From CAZNEZ01 sp964572475 (GTDB taxonomy: Bacteria > Bacillota > Clostridia > Lachnospirales > Lachnospiraceae): a stretch of DNA of 64,000 nt. The DNA is taken from NCBI GenBank assembly GCA_964572475.1, contig CAZNEZ010000002.1, positions 1-64,000 of the forward strand. Reading direction: 5' to 3'. The translations under genes and the position numbers were made by a program. Positions within the stretch are counted from its first letter, which is position 1. Each line of letters starts with the position of its first letter. Positions 44,936 to 52,707 of this stretch are shown here, piece by piece. Below the pieces are notes generated by a model that saw only the letters and a list, made by a program, of their open reading frames with translations, ran no database searches and was not told the origin of the DNA.

Positions 44936-45818
44936 TTACTATGTAGGTGAGCGCATTGATAAAATGCTGACTGATACATTAGAGGATTATACTCGTTCAA
45001 GAATTCAAAATTTAATTGAATCTGCTCATGTTATGGTCAATGGTACTGTGGTTCGTGCTAATTACAGACTTCGTAATGAAGATGCTATCTTAGTTGAAGT
45101 TCCTGATGCGATTGAACCAGATATTCTGGCTGAGGATATTCCTCTAGATATTTTATATGAAGATGATGATGTTATTGTTATAAATAAACCTAAAGGAATG
45201 GTTGTCCATCCAGCGGCTGGTCATTATACTGGAACTCTTGTCAATGCTCTTATGTATCATTGCAAAGATAATCTTTCTGGGATTAATGGTGAACTAAGGC
45301 CTGGTATCGTTCATAGAATAGATATGGATACTACTGGAGTCCTTGTTGCATGCAAGAATGATTTTTCTCATAATATTCTAGCCCAACAGCTTAAGGATCA
45401 TACAACTACAAGACGATACGAAGCTATTGTAAATGGTGTGATTGACGAAGATGAGGGTACTATTGATGCTCCGATTGGAAGACATCCAAATGACCGTGTG
45501 AAAATGGCAATTAATAGAAAGCATGGACGTGATGCTATCACACACTATAAAGTACTTAATCGTTATAAAAAATATACTCATATTGAATGTATTCTGGAAA
45601 CTGGCCGAACACATCAAATACGTGTTCATATGTCAAGCCTTAACCATCCTTTATTAGGTGATAAAATGTATGGTCCTGAAAGATGCGAATATAGACTTCA
45701 TGGTCAAACTCTTCATGCTAAGGTATTAGGATTTAAACATCCCAGAACTGGAAAATACATGGAATTCTCAGCTCCGCTTCCTGATTATTTCCAGCATTTA
45801 CTTGAAATAATGAACTAA
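44907..45818 (+). CDS. RluD-like pseudouridine synthase
   Basis: A 303-residue RluA-family enzyme. An N-terminal S4 domain (GERIDKMLTDTLEDYTRSRIQNLI) precedes the catalytic motif HRIDMDTTGVLV, where the Asp attacks uridine. GRTHQIRVHM and HPLLGDKMYG are also typical. In this position after lspA the Firmicute homologue is YlyB, a 23S rRNA pseudouridine synthase. ATG 44907 lies 10 bases after AAGGAG. Confidence 0.92.
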   Translation: MITKEITINNYYVGERIDKMLTDTLEDYTRSRIQNLIESAHVMVNGTVVRANYRLRNEDAILVEVPDAIEPDILAEDIPLDILYEDDDVIVINKPKGMVVHPAAGHYTGTLVNALMYHCKDNLSGINGELRPGIVHRIDMDTTGVLVACKNDFSHNILAQQLKDHTTTRRYEAIVNGVIDEDEGTIDAPIGRHPNDRVKMAINRKHGRDAITHYKVLNRYKKYTHIECILETGRTHQIRVHMSSLNHPLLGDKMYGPERCEYRLHGQTLHAKVLGFKHPRTGKYMEFSAPLPDYFQHLLEIMN

Positions 45819-45842
45819 TATTTAACAGAATTGTATTAAAGG

Positions 45843-45871
45843 TTGAATTTTTTGTGATTTTTCGTTATAAT
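45843..45871 (+). promoter_or_regulatory. Sigma-A promoter for the second kinase-like gene
   Basis: TTGAAT (45843-45848), 17 bases, then a perfect TATAAT (45866-45871). The start of transcription would lie near 45878, about 45 bases before ATG 45923. Confidence 0.65.
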
Positions 45872-45922
45872 GAATATTGTGTTATTTAGTATGCGCATAT
45901 GATGTGCAAGAATGGAGTTTAT

Positions 45923-46546
45923 ATGGAAAAACATATCGTGGTAACTATTGGTAGAGAATATGGTAGTGGTGGTCATGAAATTGGATTGAAATTAGCTGAA
46001 AAACTTGGTTTAAAGTTCTATGATAAAGAAATTCTTGCAGTAGCAGCCAAAGAAAGTGGACTATGTGAGGAAATTTTTGAAATGCATGATGAGCAACCAA
46101 CTAAAAGTTTTTTACATTCACTTGTTATGGACACATATGCTATGGGTTACGGTTCTTCTAGCTTTGTCGATATGCCTATGAATCACAAGGTTTTTCTTGC
46201 ACAGTTTGAGGCGATTAAAAAACTTGCCGATTCCGAATCTTGTGTTATTGTTGGAAGGTGTGCTGATTATGCACTTGAGAATCATCCAGCATTAACTAGT
46301 GTATTTATACATTCAGATTTAGATAAGAGGATTAAACGAATCTCAGAGCGTAATCATTTATCAGAGGCAAAGGCCAAAGAGGATGTTAGTAAAACAGATA
46401 AGAGACGATTAAACTATTATAATTATTATTCAAGTAAACGATGGGGTGAAGCCAAAGGTTATGATTTATCACTTAATAGTGGAAAACTTGGAATTGATAA
46501 CACCGTTGACATTATAATAGATTTTATCAATAAAAGGATTGACTAA
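45923..46546 (+). CDS. Cytidylate-kinase-like protein, copy 2
   Basis: A 207-residue paralogue of the protein at 20709-21308. The shared segments are TIGREYGSGGHEIGLKLAE, CVIVGRCADYAL and RRLNYYNYYSSKRWGE with YDLSLNSGKLGID. Copy 2 has a longer middle region (FLHSLVMDTYAMGYGSSSF). The substrate is unknown. ATG 45923 follows GGAG by five bases. It lies in front of phospholipid genes, but whether it shares their transcript is unclear. Confidence 0.85.
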   Translation: MEKHIVVTIGREYGSGGHEIGLKLAEKLGLKFYDKEILAVAAKESGLCEEIFEMHDEQPTKSFLHSLVMDTYAMGYGSSSFVDMPMNHKVFLAQFEAIKKLADSESCVIVGRCADYALENHPALTSVFIHSDLDKRIKRISERNHLSEAKAKEDVSKTDKRRLNYYNYYSSKRWGEAKGYDLSLNSGKLGIDNTVDIIIDFINKRID

Positions 46547-46595
46547 AAAGATTTAGTTATCTTTTTACATCAAAAAGATTAGGGTGGAAGACGTT

Positions 46596-47642
46596 TTGAA
46601 AAAAAACAAAAAGATGATTTTCAATTTTACCTTCCTATTAATATTAATAATTGCAACATTATATCTTTTATTAAAGGATCAGGAATTATCAAGTTTATTT
46701 GCATTTATTAAAGAAGCGAAAAAAGACTATTTACTTCTCGGTCTTGGAATGGTATTTATATTTGTTTGTAGTGAATCATTAATAATTCATTATTTAATGA
46801 ATTCACTATCTTATAGTGTTAAACTGCTTAGTTGTATCAAATATTCATTTGTAGGATTTTTTGTGAGTTTGATTACGCCAAGTGCTACTGGTGGCCAGCC
46901 TGCTCAGGTATATTATATGAGCGGTGATGGTATTAGCGGTGCTGTTTCAACATTAGTTCTTATGATAGTTACAATAGCCTATAAAGCTATATTATTACTT
47001 ATGAGTTTATTTATGCTTATTACTGAGTACTCATTTGTTATGGCTCATATTGGTGGAATTGGATTTATATTATTACTTGGAATAGTTATTAATGTATTTA
47101 TGATTGCATTTCTAGCTTTTGTAATATTTAAACAGTCATTTGCAAAAAAAACCATTGGCAATTTGATATTATGGTTAGGTAAAAAAGGTCTGATTAAGAA
47201 TTACCATCATAAGGTAAAAAGGGTATTAGCCACTATTAGTAAATATGATAATAGTGCTATCTATTTAAAAGAACATAAGGTTGTACTTTTCAACACATTT
47301 TTTATAACCTTGATACAAAGAATTGCATTATTCTTAATAACATTCTTCGTATATAAATCTTTTGGACTTAGCGGAACATCTGCATATCAGATTGTAACGT
47401 TACAGACTTTAATTGCATTATCAGTAGATAATATTCCTCTTCCAGGAGGAGTAGGTGCTAATGAAGGCATATTTATGATTTTCTTTCAGGAGATATTTAC
47501 ACCAACTTACCTTACTGCTGGATTACTACTCACTAGAGGATTTAACTATTATCTAATTATTATTTTAGGAGCACTTGTTACACTTTATGCTCAAATTGTA
47601 AGAAAAAAAAGAATCAAGAAAGTTACGAGGGACAAAGCATGA
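46596..47642 (+). CDS. UPF0104 / LPG synthase TM-region membrane protein
   Basis: A 348-residue protein with about eight hydrophobic segments. GFFVSLITPSATGGQPAQVYYM and DNIPLPGGVGANEGIFMIFFQ are the signatures of the lysylphosphatidylglycerol synthetase/flippase-like family (MprF membrane part, UPF0104). No catalytic lysyl-transferase domain follows, so it resembles a stand-alone lipid-flippase-like or glycosyl carrier protein. TTG 46596 is preferred, eight bases after GGTGG; GTG 46584 overlaps that SD. The stop overlaps pssA as ATGA, tying it to phosphatidylethanolamine synthesis. Confidence 0.82.
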   Translation: MKKNKKMIFNFTFLLILIIATLYLLLKDQELSSLFAFIKEAKKDYLLLGLGMVFIFVCSESLIIHYLMNSLSYSVKLLSCIKYSFVGFFVSLITPSATGGQPAQVYYMSGDGISGAVSTLVLMIVTIAYKAILLLMSLFMLITEYSFVMAHIGGIGFILLLGIVINVFMIAFLAFVIFKQSFAKKTIGNLILWLGKKGLIKNYHHKVKRVLATISKYDNSAIYLKEHKVVLFNTFFITLIQRIALFLITFFVYKSFGLSGTSAYQIVTLQTLIALSVDNIPLPGGVGANEGIFMIFFQEIFTPTYLTAGLLLTRGFNYYLIIILGALVTLYAQIVRKKRIKKVTRDKA

Positions 47643-48292
47643 TAGGCTTTTACAATTATACCGTTATACTGACATATTTAGGTTTAGCTTCGGCAGTATT
47701 TGGAATTACACAAACTATGGAAAACGATAGCAGACATATTGTTATTGCTGTTATCTGCCTTTTAATTGCAGGTGGATGTGATATGTTTGACGGCATAGTT
47801 GCTAGAACTAAAAAGGATAGAACTCAGCAGCAAAAAGTATTTGGTATACAAATTGATTCTTTATGCGATGTTATTTGTTTTGGTGTATTACCGGCTATGA
47901 TTAATTATAGAATCAGTGTTGAGGAACGTTTTCACATTATTGGATTACTTATTTCTATATTCTTTGTTCTTGCAGCTGTTATAAGACTTGGATATTTCAA
48001 TATGCTTGAAGAAGAACGTCAACGTACTACTGCTGAAAAGAGAAAAGAATACATTGGTCTGCCAGTTACATCAGCAGCATTATTTATTCCAGTTGTATAT
48101 TTAGCTAGAAATATTTTTAAACACAATTTTTATCTATTTCTTAATTTAGCAATACTTATTATAGGAATTTTATTTATTACAAACTTTAAATTAAAAAAGC
48201 CTGATAAAAAGGGTGTTGTAGTTATGACAGGAATAGGATTTGCTATAATAGTTTTATTAGTTTTAAAAGGATTACATATTTTAAGATTTTAG
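47639..48292 (+). CDS. pssA: CDP-diacylglycerol-serine O-phosphatidyltransferase
   Basis: A 217-residue CDP-alcohol phosphatidyltransferase with about six membrane helices. The catalytic pattern D-x2-D-G-x2-A-R-x-G-x3-D-x3-D is seen from CDMFDGIVARTKKD to VFGIQIDSLCD. Serine as the acceptor is inferred from the adjacent psd gene. It makes phosphatidylserine at the membrane. Its ATG overlaps the upstream TGA. Confidence 0.9.
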   Translation: MIGFYNYTVILTYLGLASAVFGITQTMENDSRHIVIAVICLLIAGGCDMFDGIVARTKKDRTQQQKVFGIQIDSLCDVICFGVLPAMINYRISVEERFHIIGLLISIFFVLAAVIRLGYFNMLEEERQRTTAEKRKEYIGLPVTSAALFIPVVYLARNIFKHNFYLFLNLAILIIGILFITNFKLKKPDKKGVVVMTGIGFAIIVLLVLKGLHILRF

Positions 48293-48318
48293 TAGAGCAT
48301 TAAGAAAGGTATTAGAAA

Positions 48319-49185
48319 ATGAAATATAAAAATAGAGAAGGAAAAGAAATACTCTTATCAACAGGACAGGATAGTAGTCTTGAATTTTTATATTCGCATG
48401 CATTTGGTCGTATTATACTTAAAATTATATCTGTTCCGGTTATTTCTAAAATAGTCGGAACATTTTTAGACTCAAAGTATTCATGCATGCTAATAGATAA
48501 TTTTATACAAAAGAATAATATTGATATGAGTGAATATATAAAGAAGACATATGTTTCATATAACGATTTTTTTACAAGACCTATTAATCCTGATGCAAGA
48601 CCTATTAATTCCGAATCTTCTTCATTAATAAGTCCTTCGGATGGAAAAGTTAGTGTTTATAATATAGATGAAGAGCTCTCATTTAGAGTTAAAAACACTT
48701 GGTATACCGTTAAATCCTTACTAAAGAGTCAAAAGTTAGCTAAAGAATATGCTGGTGGAAATGTAATTATAATACGCTTATCTGTTGATAATTACCATAG
48801 ATACTGTTATATAGATAATGGTCACAAATCATCGAATAGGTTTATTCCCGGAATATTGCAGACTGTAAATCCAATTGCAAATGATTATACTAAAATTTAT
48901 AAAGAAAATTCACGAGAATATACTATATTGCATACAGATAACTTTGGTAAAATAATTCAAATTGAAGTTGGTGCTTTAATGGTTGGCCGTATTGTAAATT
49001 ATGATGATCAGATTCGATTTAAAAAAGGAACTGAAAAAGGTAAGTTTGAATTTGGCGGCTCAACAATTATTCTTTTAACCAAGAAAGAATCCGTTAAAAT
49101 AGATGATGATTTAATACTTAATACTAATGAAGGTTTTGAGACATTGGTTAAAATGGGCGAAAAAATAGGTGAATCCTTAAAATAA
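48319..49185 (+). CDS. psd: Phosphatidylserine decarboxylase proenzyme
   Basis: A 288-residue pyruvoyl enzyme that decarboxylates phosphatidylserine to phosphatidylethanolamine. The self-cleavage site is GGST in KFEFGGSTIILL (LGST in E. coli); ISPSDGKVSVYNID, RLSVDNYHRYCY and QIEVGALMVGRIVNY are family motifs. Together with pssA it forms a complete route to phosphatidylethanolamine. Confidence 0.95.
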   Translation: MKYKNREGKEILLSTGQDSSLEFLYSHAFGRIILKIISVPVISKIVGTFLDSKYSCMLIDNFIQKNNIDMSEYIKKTYVSYNDFFTRPINPDARPINSESSSLISPSDGKVSVYNIDEELSFRVKNTWYTVKSLLKSQKLAKEYAGGNVIIIRLSVDNYHRYCYIDNGHKSSNRFIPGILQTVNPIANDYTKIYKENSREYTILHTDNFGKIIQIEVGALMVGRIVNYDDQIRFKKGTEKGKFEFGGSTIILLTKKESVKIDDDLILNTNEGFETLVKMGEKIGESLK

Positions 49186-49200
49186 CCGATTTACGCTACT

Positions 49201-49234
49201 AACTATTCGTAAAACTTGCGTTTTGCGAATAGTT
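49201..49234 (+). terminator. Long hairpin after psd (terminator-like, no T-run)
   Basis: AACTATTCGTAAAAC (49201-49215) pairs with GTTTTGCGAATAGTT (49220-49234) around a four-base loop, 15 pairs with one G-U. It starts 16 bases after the psd stop. No run of T follows, so it may be a 3'-end protecting structure rather than an efficient terminator. Confidence 0.55.
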
Positions 49235-49423
49235 GTATTCATTACATCAGTTTCCCTCTTCTTCATTTAAAGATTAGAGTGTCCGAAGGTACTATTTTAT
49301 AGTAGTATTGGCATATTGCGCAAATAGCAGCTTATTTTATTCCGATGTCCAATATTAAGAAGTTCTAAGCATGCTGAGTTAAGCTGTTATATAATTTACG
49401 CAAACAGTACTTAAAGTAAAAAA

Positions 49424-49466
49424 CAAAAAAGCTGTCTTTGATTAAATTCAAAAGACAGCTTTTTTG
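49424..49466. terminator. Bidirectional terminator
   Basis: AAAAAAGCTGTCTTT (49425-49439) pairs perfectly with AAAGACAGCTTTTTT (49451-49465); the flanking C/G at 49424 and 49466 also pair. The loop is 11 bases. A-run and T-run flanks allow use on both strands, for the psd side and for the minus-strand membrane gene. Confidence 0.85.
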
Positions 49467-49540
49467 CTATAATATGTAATATTTTATAATCTAATAAATC
49501 ATATACATTACTAATCTACTAAATCATAATTGATTAGATA

Positions 49541-49975
49541 TTATAAATTCTTCTGTAAAATGTTCTCAACAACTGGAATTCTTACAGTTTTTCCACCTAA
49601 TGCAGCGAATCCTAATACTAATAATAGAATCTTTTCAATAACATCAAGAATGTTAACAAAGAATCCAATGATGTTAAATCCATCTGCGATTTTAGTTACT
49701 TTAGCAATAGCTAAGAAGAAATTAGTAAAATCCAAAACATTATCGACAAATCCAAAAAGTACTCTAATAACGATAAAGAATATTACTATTAATGCTGCTT
49801 TAAGAACTTGGGCTTTTAACCATACATCTTCTTCTTTGTAAAGAACATAAGCTACTAAAATTACAAGTGGCAAAGAGAATATCATTGAGTTTGATGCAAA
49901 CACATTGATTAGTGCTAAGAAAAATCCTAATGCTGCAACAAGACCTGTTGATACACCTAATTTAGTCTTTGGCAT
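49541..49975 (-). CDS. Hypothetical membrane protein with strong promoter and RBS
   Basis: The family is not recognised. The 144-residue protein has four hydrophobic segments, for example LVAALGFFLALINVFAS, SLPLVILVAYVLY, AALIVIFFIVIRVLFGFVD and IEKILLLVLGFAALGG, with few charged residues. On the minus strand AAAGGAGGTG lies just before ATG 49975, and a near-consensus promoter lies further upstream, so it is probably highly expressed on its own. It ends before a shared terminator. No link to the neighbours is evident. Confidence 0.7.
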   Translation of the reverse strand: MPKTKLGVSTGLVAALGFFLALINVFASNSMIFSLPLVILVAYVLYKEEDVWLKAQVLKAALIVIFFIVIRVLFGFVDNVLDFTNFFLAIAKVTKIADGFNIIGFFVNILDVIEKILLLVLGFAALGGKTVRIPVVENILQKNL

Positions 49976-50007
49976 AACATTTTCACCTCCTTTATTTGTT
50001 CTAATAT

Positions 50008-50036
50008 AGTATAACTTTAATATGATAAAGTGTCAA
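50008..50036 (-). promoter_or_regulatory. Near-consensus sigma-A promoter
   Basis: On the minus strand a perfect TTGACA (50036-50031) and TATACT (50013-50008) are separated by 17 bases. This is one of the best promoter matches in the window and points at the membrane protein gene ending at 49541. Confidence 0.75.
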
Positions 50037-50053
50037 TATTTATAATAGTAAAA

Positions 50054-50099
50054 TGCTAGTAAAATATTTATTTTTGTTATACAATATAAAGTACTAGCA
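50054..50099 (+). promoter_or_regulatory. 8-bp inverted repeat around the ttcA-like promoter region
   Basis: TGCTAGTA (50054-50061) and TACTAGCA (50092-50099) are perfect inverted repeats with a 30-base centre that contains a possible -10 (TACAAT, 50080-50085). The right arm ends about 20 bases before the start codon. An operator or a long-loop RNA stem is possible. Confidence 0.4.
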
Positions 50100-50122
50100 A
50101 GTAAATGAATGGAGAAAATATA

Positions 50123-50896
50123 ATGGATTTACAAAGATTAATGAGCCTTACACGTAAGGCTATAGATGAATATAATATGATAGATGAAGGTGATTGCATA
50201 GCCATTGGAATATCTGGTGGAAAAGATAGCCTTACACTACTCCACTCTCTAAGTGGCTTAAAGAGATTTTATCCTAAAAGGTTTGAATTAAAAGCAATTA
50301 CAGTTGATTTAGGCTTTGGTATTCAAGATTTTGAGAAAATTGCTGATATGTGTAAAGAATTAGAAGTTGAATACCATATTGTTCAGACTGAGATTGGTAA
50401 GATAGTCTTTGAGGATCGTAAGGAAGGTAATCCTTGCTCTTTATGTGCTAAGATGCGTAAAGGTGCTTTGAATGAAAAGGCTAAAGAAATAGGATGTAAT
50501 AAGATTGCTTATGCTCATCATAAAGATGATATTATTGAGACTATGCTTATGTCTCTCATATATGAAGGAAGATTTCATAGTTTTTCACCATATACTTACC
50601 TTGATAGAACTGGACTTACCGTTATAAGACCTATGATGTTTCTTGACGAATATGATGTTATTGGTTATAAGAACAAATATAATCTTCCGGTTGCCAAGAA
50701 CCCATGTCCAGTTGATGGACATACTAAAAGAGAATATATTAAGCAACTTGTTAAACAAATTAATCATGAGAATCCTGGTTCTAAAGCCAGAATGTTCACA
50801 GCAATATTAGATGGCAAAATACCTGGCTGGCCTGATAGAGTACCTCACACCCGTCATAAGACTATTGAAAACACTAATGGACTTTGTAAAGACTAA
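50123..50896 (+). CDS. TtcA-family tRNA thiolation enzyme
   Basis: A 257-residue PP-loop ATPase. The P-loop is IGISGGKDSLTLLHSL; the first Cys pair is in NPCSLCAKMRKGAL, as in TtcA, where such cysteines hold an Fe-S cluster; KNPCPVDGHTKREY is a further conserved piece. TtcA makes 2-thiocytidine at position 32 of some tRNAs. Clostridial relatives may modify other bases, so the exact product is uncertain. ATG 50123 follows GGAG by eight bases. Confidence 0.85.
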   Translation: MDLQRLMSLTRKAIDEYNMIDEGDCIAIGISGGKDSLTLLHSLSGLKRFYPKRFELKAITVDLGFGIQDFEKIADMCKELEVEYHIVQTEIGKIVFEDRKEGNPCSLCAKMRKGALNEKAKEIGCNKIAYAHHKDDIIETMLMSLIYEGRFHSFSPYTYLDRTGLTVIRPMMFLDEYDVIGYKNKYNLPVAKNPCPVDGHTKREYIKQLVKQINHENPGSKARMFTAILDGKIPGWPDRVPHTRHKTIENTNGLCKD

Positions 50897-50970
50897 CACT
50901 CAATAATTATAAAAAGCTCTATTTAGATTATTACTTTAGATTATTATACTACTTAGAAAGGATTAAAACT

Positions 50971-52020
50971 ATGCCTGAATTAACCTATCATGACAAAAAT
51001 GATATTGAAAATGAATTAAAGCTTAGAAGTGTTCTTAATGAGTTACCCAAATTCTCAAAAGACTTTTTTAGGGCAATTGAACCCACTACTGCTTCTAGAA
51101 CAAGACTTGCCTATGCTTATGATATCAGAGTATTCTTTGAATATATTAAAGATTCTAATCCTGACTATAAAGATACTAATATATCTGATTTTAAGCTTGA
51201 ATTGCTTGATAGTATGGAAATTAATGATATTGAAGAATACTTAGATTATCTTAAGATATATCAAAAAAATGGCGTAGACCACATTAATAAAGAATTAGGA
51301 ATCAAACGAAAATTATCTGCTCTTCGTGCATTCTATAACTATTTTGCTAAGAATAAACGTATTAAAAATAACCCTACTTCTGCTATCTCTTCACCTAAAA
51401 TTCATGAAAAAGAAATAATCAGACTTGATATAAATGAAGTTAGTGAGCTACTAGATATGGTGGAAGCTGGAGAAAAGCTTACTAAAAAGCAACAGGAATA
51501 CCACGAAAAAACTAAAATAAGAGATCTAGCTATGCTGACTCTTATGCTTGGTACAGGAATTCGTGTGTCTGAGTGTGTAGGTCTTGATATAAATGATGTT
51601 GACTTCGACAATTGTGGAATAAAAATAATACGAAAAGGTGGTAATGAAGTAATCGTATACTTCGGTGACGAGGTTGAAAACGCATTATATGACTACCTTG
51701 AAGAACGCGAATATATTGTAGCTGCTGAAGGTTCTGAAAATGCTCTATTCTTATCCTTACAAAAGAAAAGAATGAATGTTCGCAGTGTAGAAAAAATGGT
51801 TAAAAAATACACTAGTCTTGTTACCCCGCTAAAGAAAATAACTCCTCATAAGTTAAGAAGTACATATGGTACAACTCTTTATCAAGAAACTGGTGATATA
51901 TATCTAGTTGCTGATGTATTAGGTCATAAAGATGTTAATACAACAAGAAAACACTATGCTGCTATAGAAGACAGCAGACGTCGTGAAGCACGCAATAAAG
52001 TTAAACTTCGTGAAGAATAA
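50971..52020 (+). CDS. Tyrosine recombinase (XerC/XerD-like)
   Basis: A 349-residue site-specific recombinase. An N-terminal SAM-like core-binding domain (about residues 30-140) precedes the catalytic domain. Catalytic residues: Arg in GTGIRVSECVGLD, the Lys of the beta-hairpin (IRKGGNE), HKLRSTYGT (His-x2-Arg), and GHKDVNTTRKHYAAI with His and the nucleophilic Tyr. It is slightly longer than XerD (about 300). The genomic place next to lexA and the lack of att sites or phage genes favour a chromosomal Xer-type role over an integrase. Confidence 0.88.
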   Translation: MPELTYHDKNDIENELKLRSVLNELPKFSKDFFRAIEPTTASRTRLAYAYDIRVFFEYIKDSNPDYKDTNISDFKLELLDSMEINDIEEYLDYLKIYQKNGVDHINKELGIKRKLSALRAFYNYFAKNKRIKNNPTSAISSPKIHEKEIIRLDINEVSELLDMVEAGEKLTKKQQEYHEKTKIRDLAMLTLMLGTGIRVSECVGLDINDVDFDNCGIKIIRKGGNEVIVYFGDEVENALYDYLEEREYIVAAEGSENALFLSLQKKRMNVRSVEKMVKKYTSLVTPLKKITPHKLRSTYGTTLYQETGDIYLVADVLGHKDVNTTRKHYAAIEDSRRREARNKVKLREE

Positions 52021-52030
52021 ATATAAATCA

Positions 52031-52525
52031 TTACTTATTATAATAACTTACTATGATACAATTCCCCGCATGAATTGTATCATCTTTTAAATTGTTCATC
52101 TGCTTGAGTTCATCAATATATGTATTAATATTCTGATATTCTGGTGAAATATACTTAGTTGCTATAGACCATAATGTATCACCCTCTTTAACTTCTATAG
52201 ATGTAAAAAACTTATGTGTATCAATTGATGTTGTCTCTGCACTTGCATTAAAGCTTATAGAAAGTGAAATAATAACAATTAACGCTGCCAAAGCAATAGC
52301 AGATATCATAATGGTGCTTCTATTAATTTTACTGCTTCTACTATTCTTGCTTCTATTATTCTTGCTTCTATTATTCTTGCTTCTATTGTTCTTAGTTATT
52401 ATATCAATCTGACTTTCTAAATTATTATGGCTATAGCCTGCTAATCCTGTGTCACTAATATGTCTGATATCATGGCTATCACTTTTATAACTAAGTTTTC
52501 TCTCAATTCTACTGTTCTGCTTCAT
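52031..52525 (-). CDS. LysM membrane protein, YneA-like SOS division inhibitor
   Basis: A 164-residue protein read divergently from lexA. A basic cytoplasmic N-terminus holds a KNNRS repeat (about residues 46-70). One membrane helix (IMISAIALAALIVIISLSISF) is followed by a short extracellular LysM domain (VKEGDTLWSIATKYISPEYQN to HAGNCIIVSYYNK). In B. subtilis the yneA gene, with one membrane helix plus LysM, is also divergent from lexA and its product blocks division during the SOS response. The LexA boxes in the shared gap support the same role here. It is inferred, not shown; the N-terminus is longer than in YneA. Confidence 0.75.
   Translation of the reverse strand: MKQNSRIERKLSYKSDSHDIRHISDTGLAGYSHNNLESQIDIITKNNRSKNNRSKNNRSKNSRSSKINRSTIMISAIALAALIVIISLSISFNASAETTSIDTHKFFTSIEVKEGDTLWSIATKYISPEYQNINTYIDELKQMNNLKDDTIHAGNCIIVSYYNK
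52344..52388 (+). repeat. In-frame 15-bp tandem repeat inside the LysM gene
   Basis: Three units of 15 bases (52344-52358, 52359-52373, 52374-52388) with the core TTCTTGCTTCTATT encode the KNNRS repeats on the minus strand. Degenerate copies flank them. As the unit is a multiple of three, changes in copy number would keep the frame. Confidence 0.8.
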
Positions 52526-52564
52526 AAGTTTCTCTCCTTTTTATATTGTTGTAAATGTACATAT

Positions 52565-52578
52565 CGAACATATGTGCT
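52565..52578. promoter_or_regulatory. Weak LexA box downstream of the LysM gene promoter
   Basis: CGAAC-ATAT-GTGCT matches one full half-site of the Bacillus-type SOS box CGAAC-N4-GTTCG and three of five bases of the other half. It lies after the start point of the minus-strand promoter. Confidence 0.45.
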
Positions 52579-52590
52579 TGTTATATGTAC

Positions 52591-52619
52591 ATTATATCCC
52601 TCGAACATTTGTTTGTCAA
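52591..52619 (-). promoter_or_regulatory. Consensus sigma-A promoter of the YneA-like gene
   Basis: On the minus strand a perfect TTGACA (52619-52614), a 17-base spacer and a perfect TATAAT (52596-52591). A LexA box lies inside the spacer, so repression by LexA would be direct. Confidence 0.85.
52602..52615. promoter_or_regulatory. LexA box in the spacer of the YneA-like promoter
   Basis: CGAAC-ATTT-GTTTG matches nine of ten conserved positions of CGAAC-N4-GTTCG. It is placed between the -35 and -10 of the divergent minus-strand promoter. A further half-site GTTCG lies at 52627-52631. Confidence 0.8.
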
Positions 52620-52638
52620 TACATTTGTTCGAGATTTT

Positions 52639-52652
52639 CGAACAAATGTTTG
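52639..52652. promoter_or_regulatory. LexA box overlapping the lexA -35
   Basis: CGAAC-AAAT-GTTTG matches nine of ten conserved positions of the SOS box. Its last three bases are the first bases of the lexA -35 element, which fits autorepression. Confidence 0.8.
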
Positions 52653-52678
52653 CAATTATTTTATTGATATGATATACT
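52650..52678 (+). promoter_or_regulatory. lexA promoter
   Basis: TTGCAA (52650-52655), 17 bases, TATACT (52673-52678). The SD GGGAGG and ATG 52708 follow. Confidence 0.7.
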
Positions 52679-52707
52679 AAGCATAAATAAAAAAGGGAGG
52701 TCCAAAC

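Larger units (their letters stand above)
49186..49540. other. 355-base gap with two hairpins; no gene seen
   Basis: No coding frame with a usable start and SD was found. The gap holds a long hairpin at 49201-49234, a terminator at 49424-49466, and between them about 190 bases of unassigned sequence that includes a small TACTAT/ATAGTA repeat near 49296. A non-coding RNA is possible but there is no clear promoter. Confidence 0.5.

Noticed and set aside
49530..49841. Plus-strand frame of about 100 codons opposite the membrane protein
   Set aside because: It is antisense to a gene with a strong promoter and RBS and itself has no SD; it starts inside the terminator-proximal region.
50971..52020. 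Tyrosine recombinase as an integrase marking a mobile element
   Set aside because: No attachment-site repeats, phage or conjugation genes lie near, and the neighbours are core genes.
52329..52391. CRISPR-like short repeat
   Set aside because: The 15-base units are directly adjacent without spacers and lie in frame inside a protein gene.
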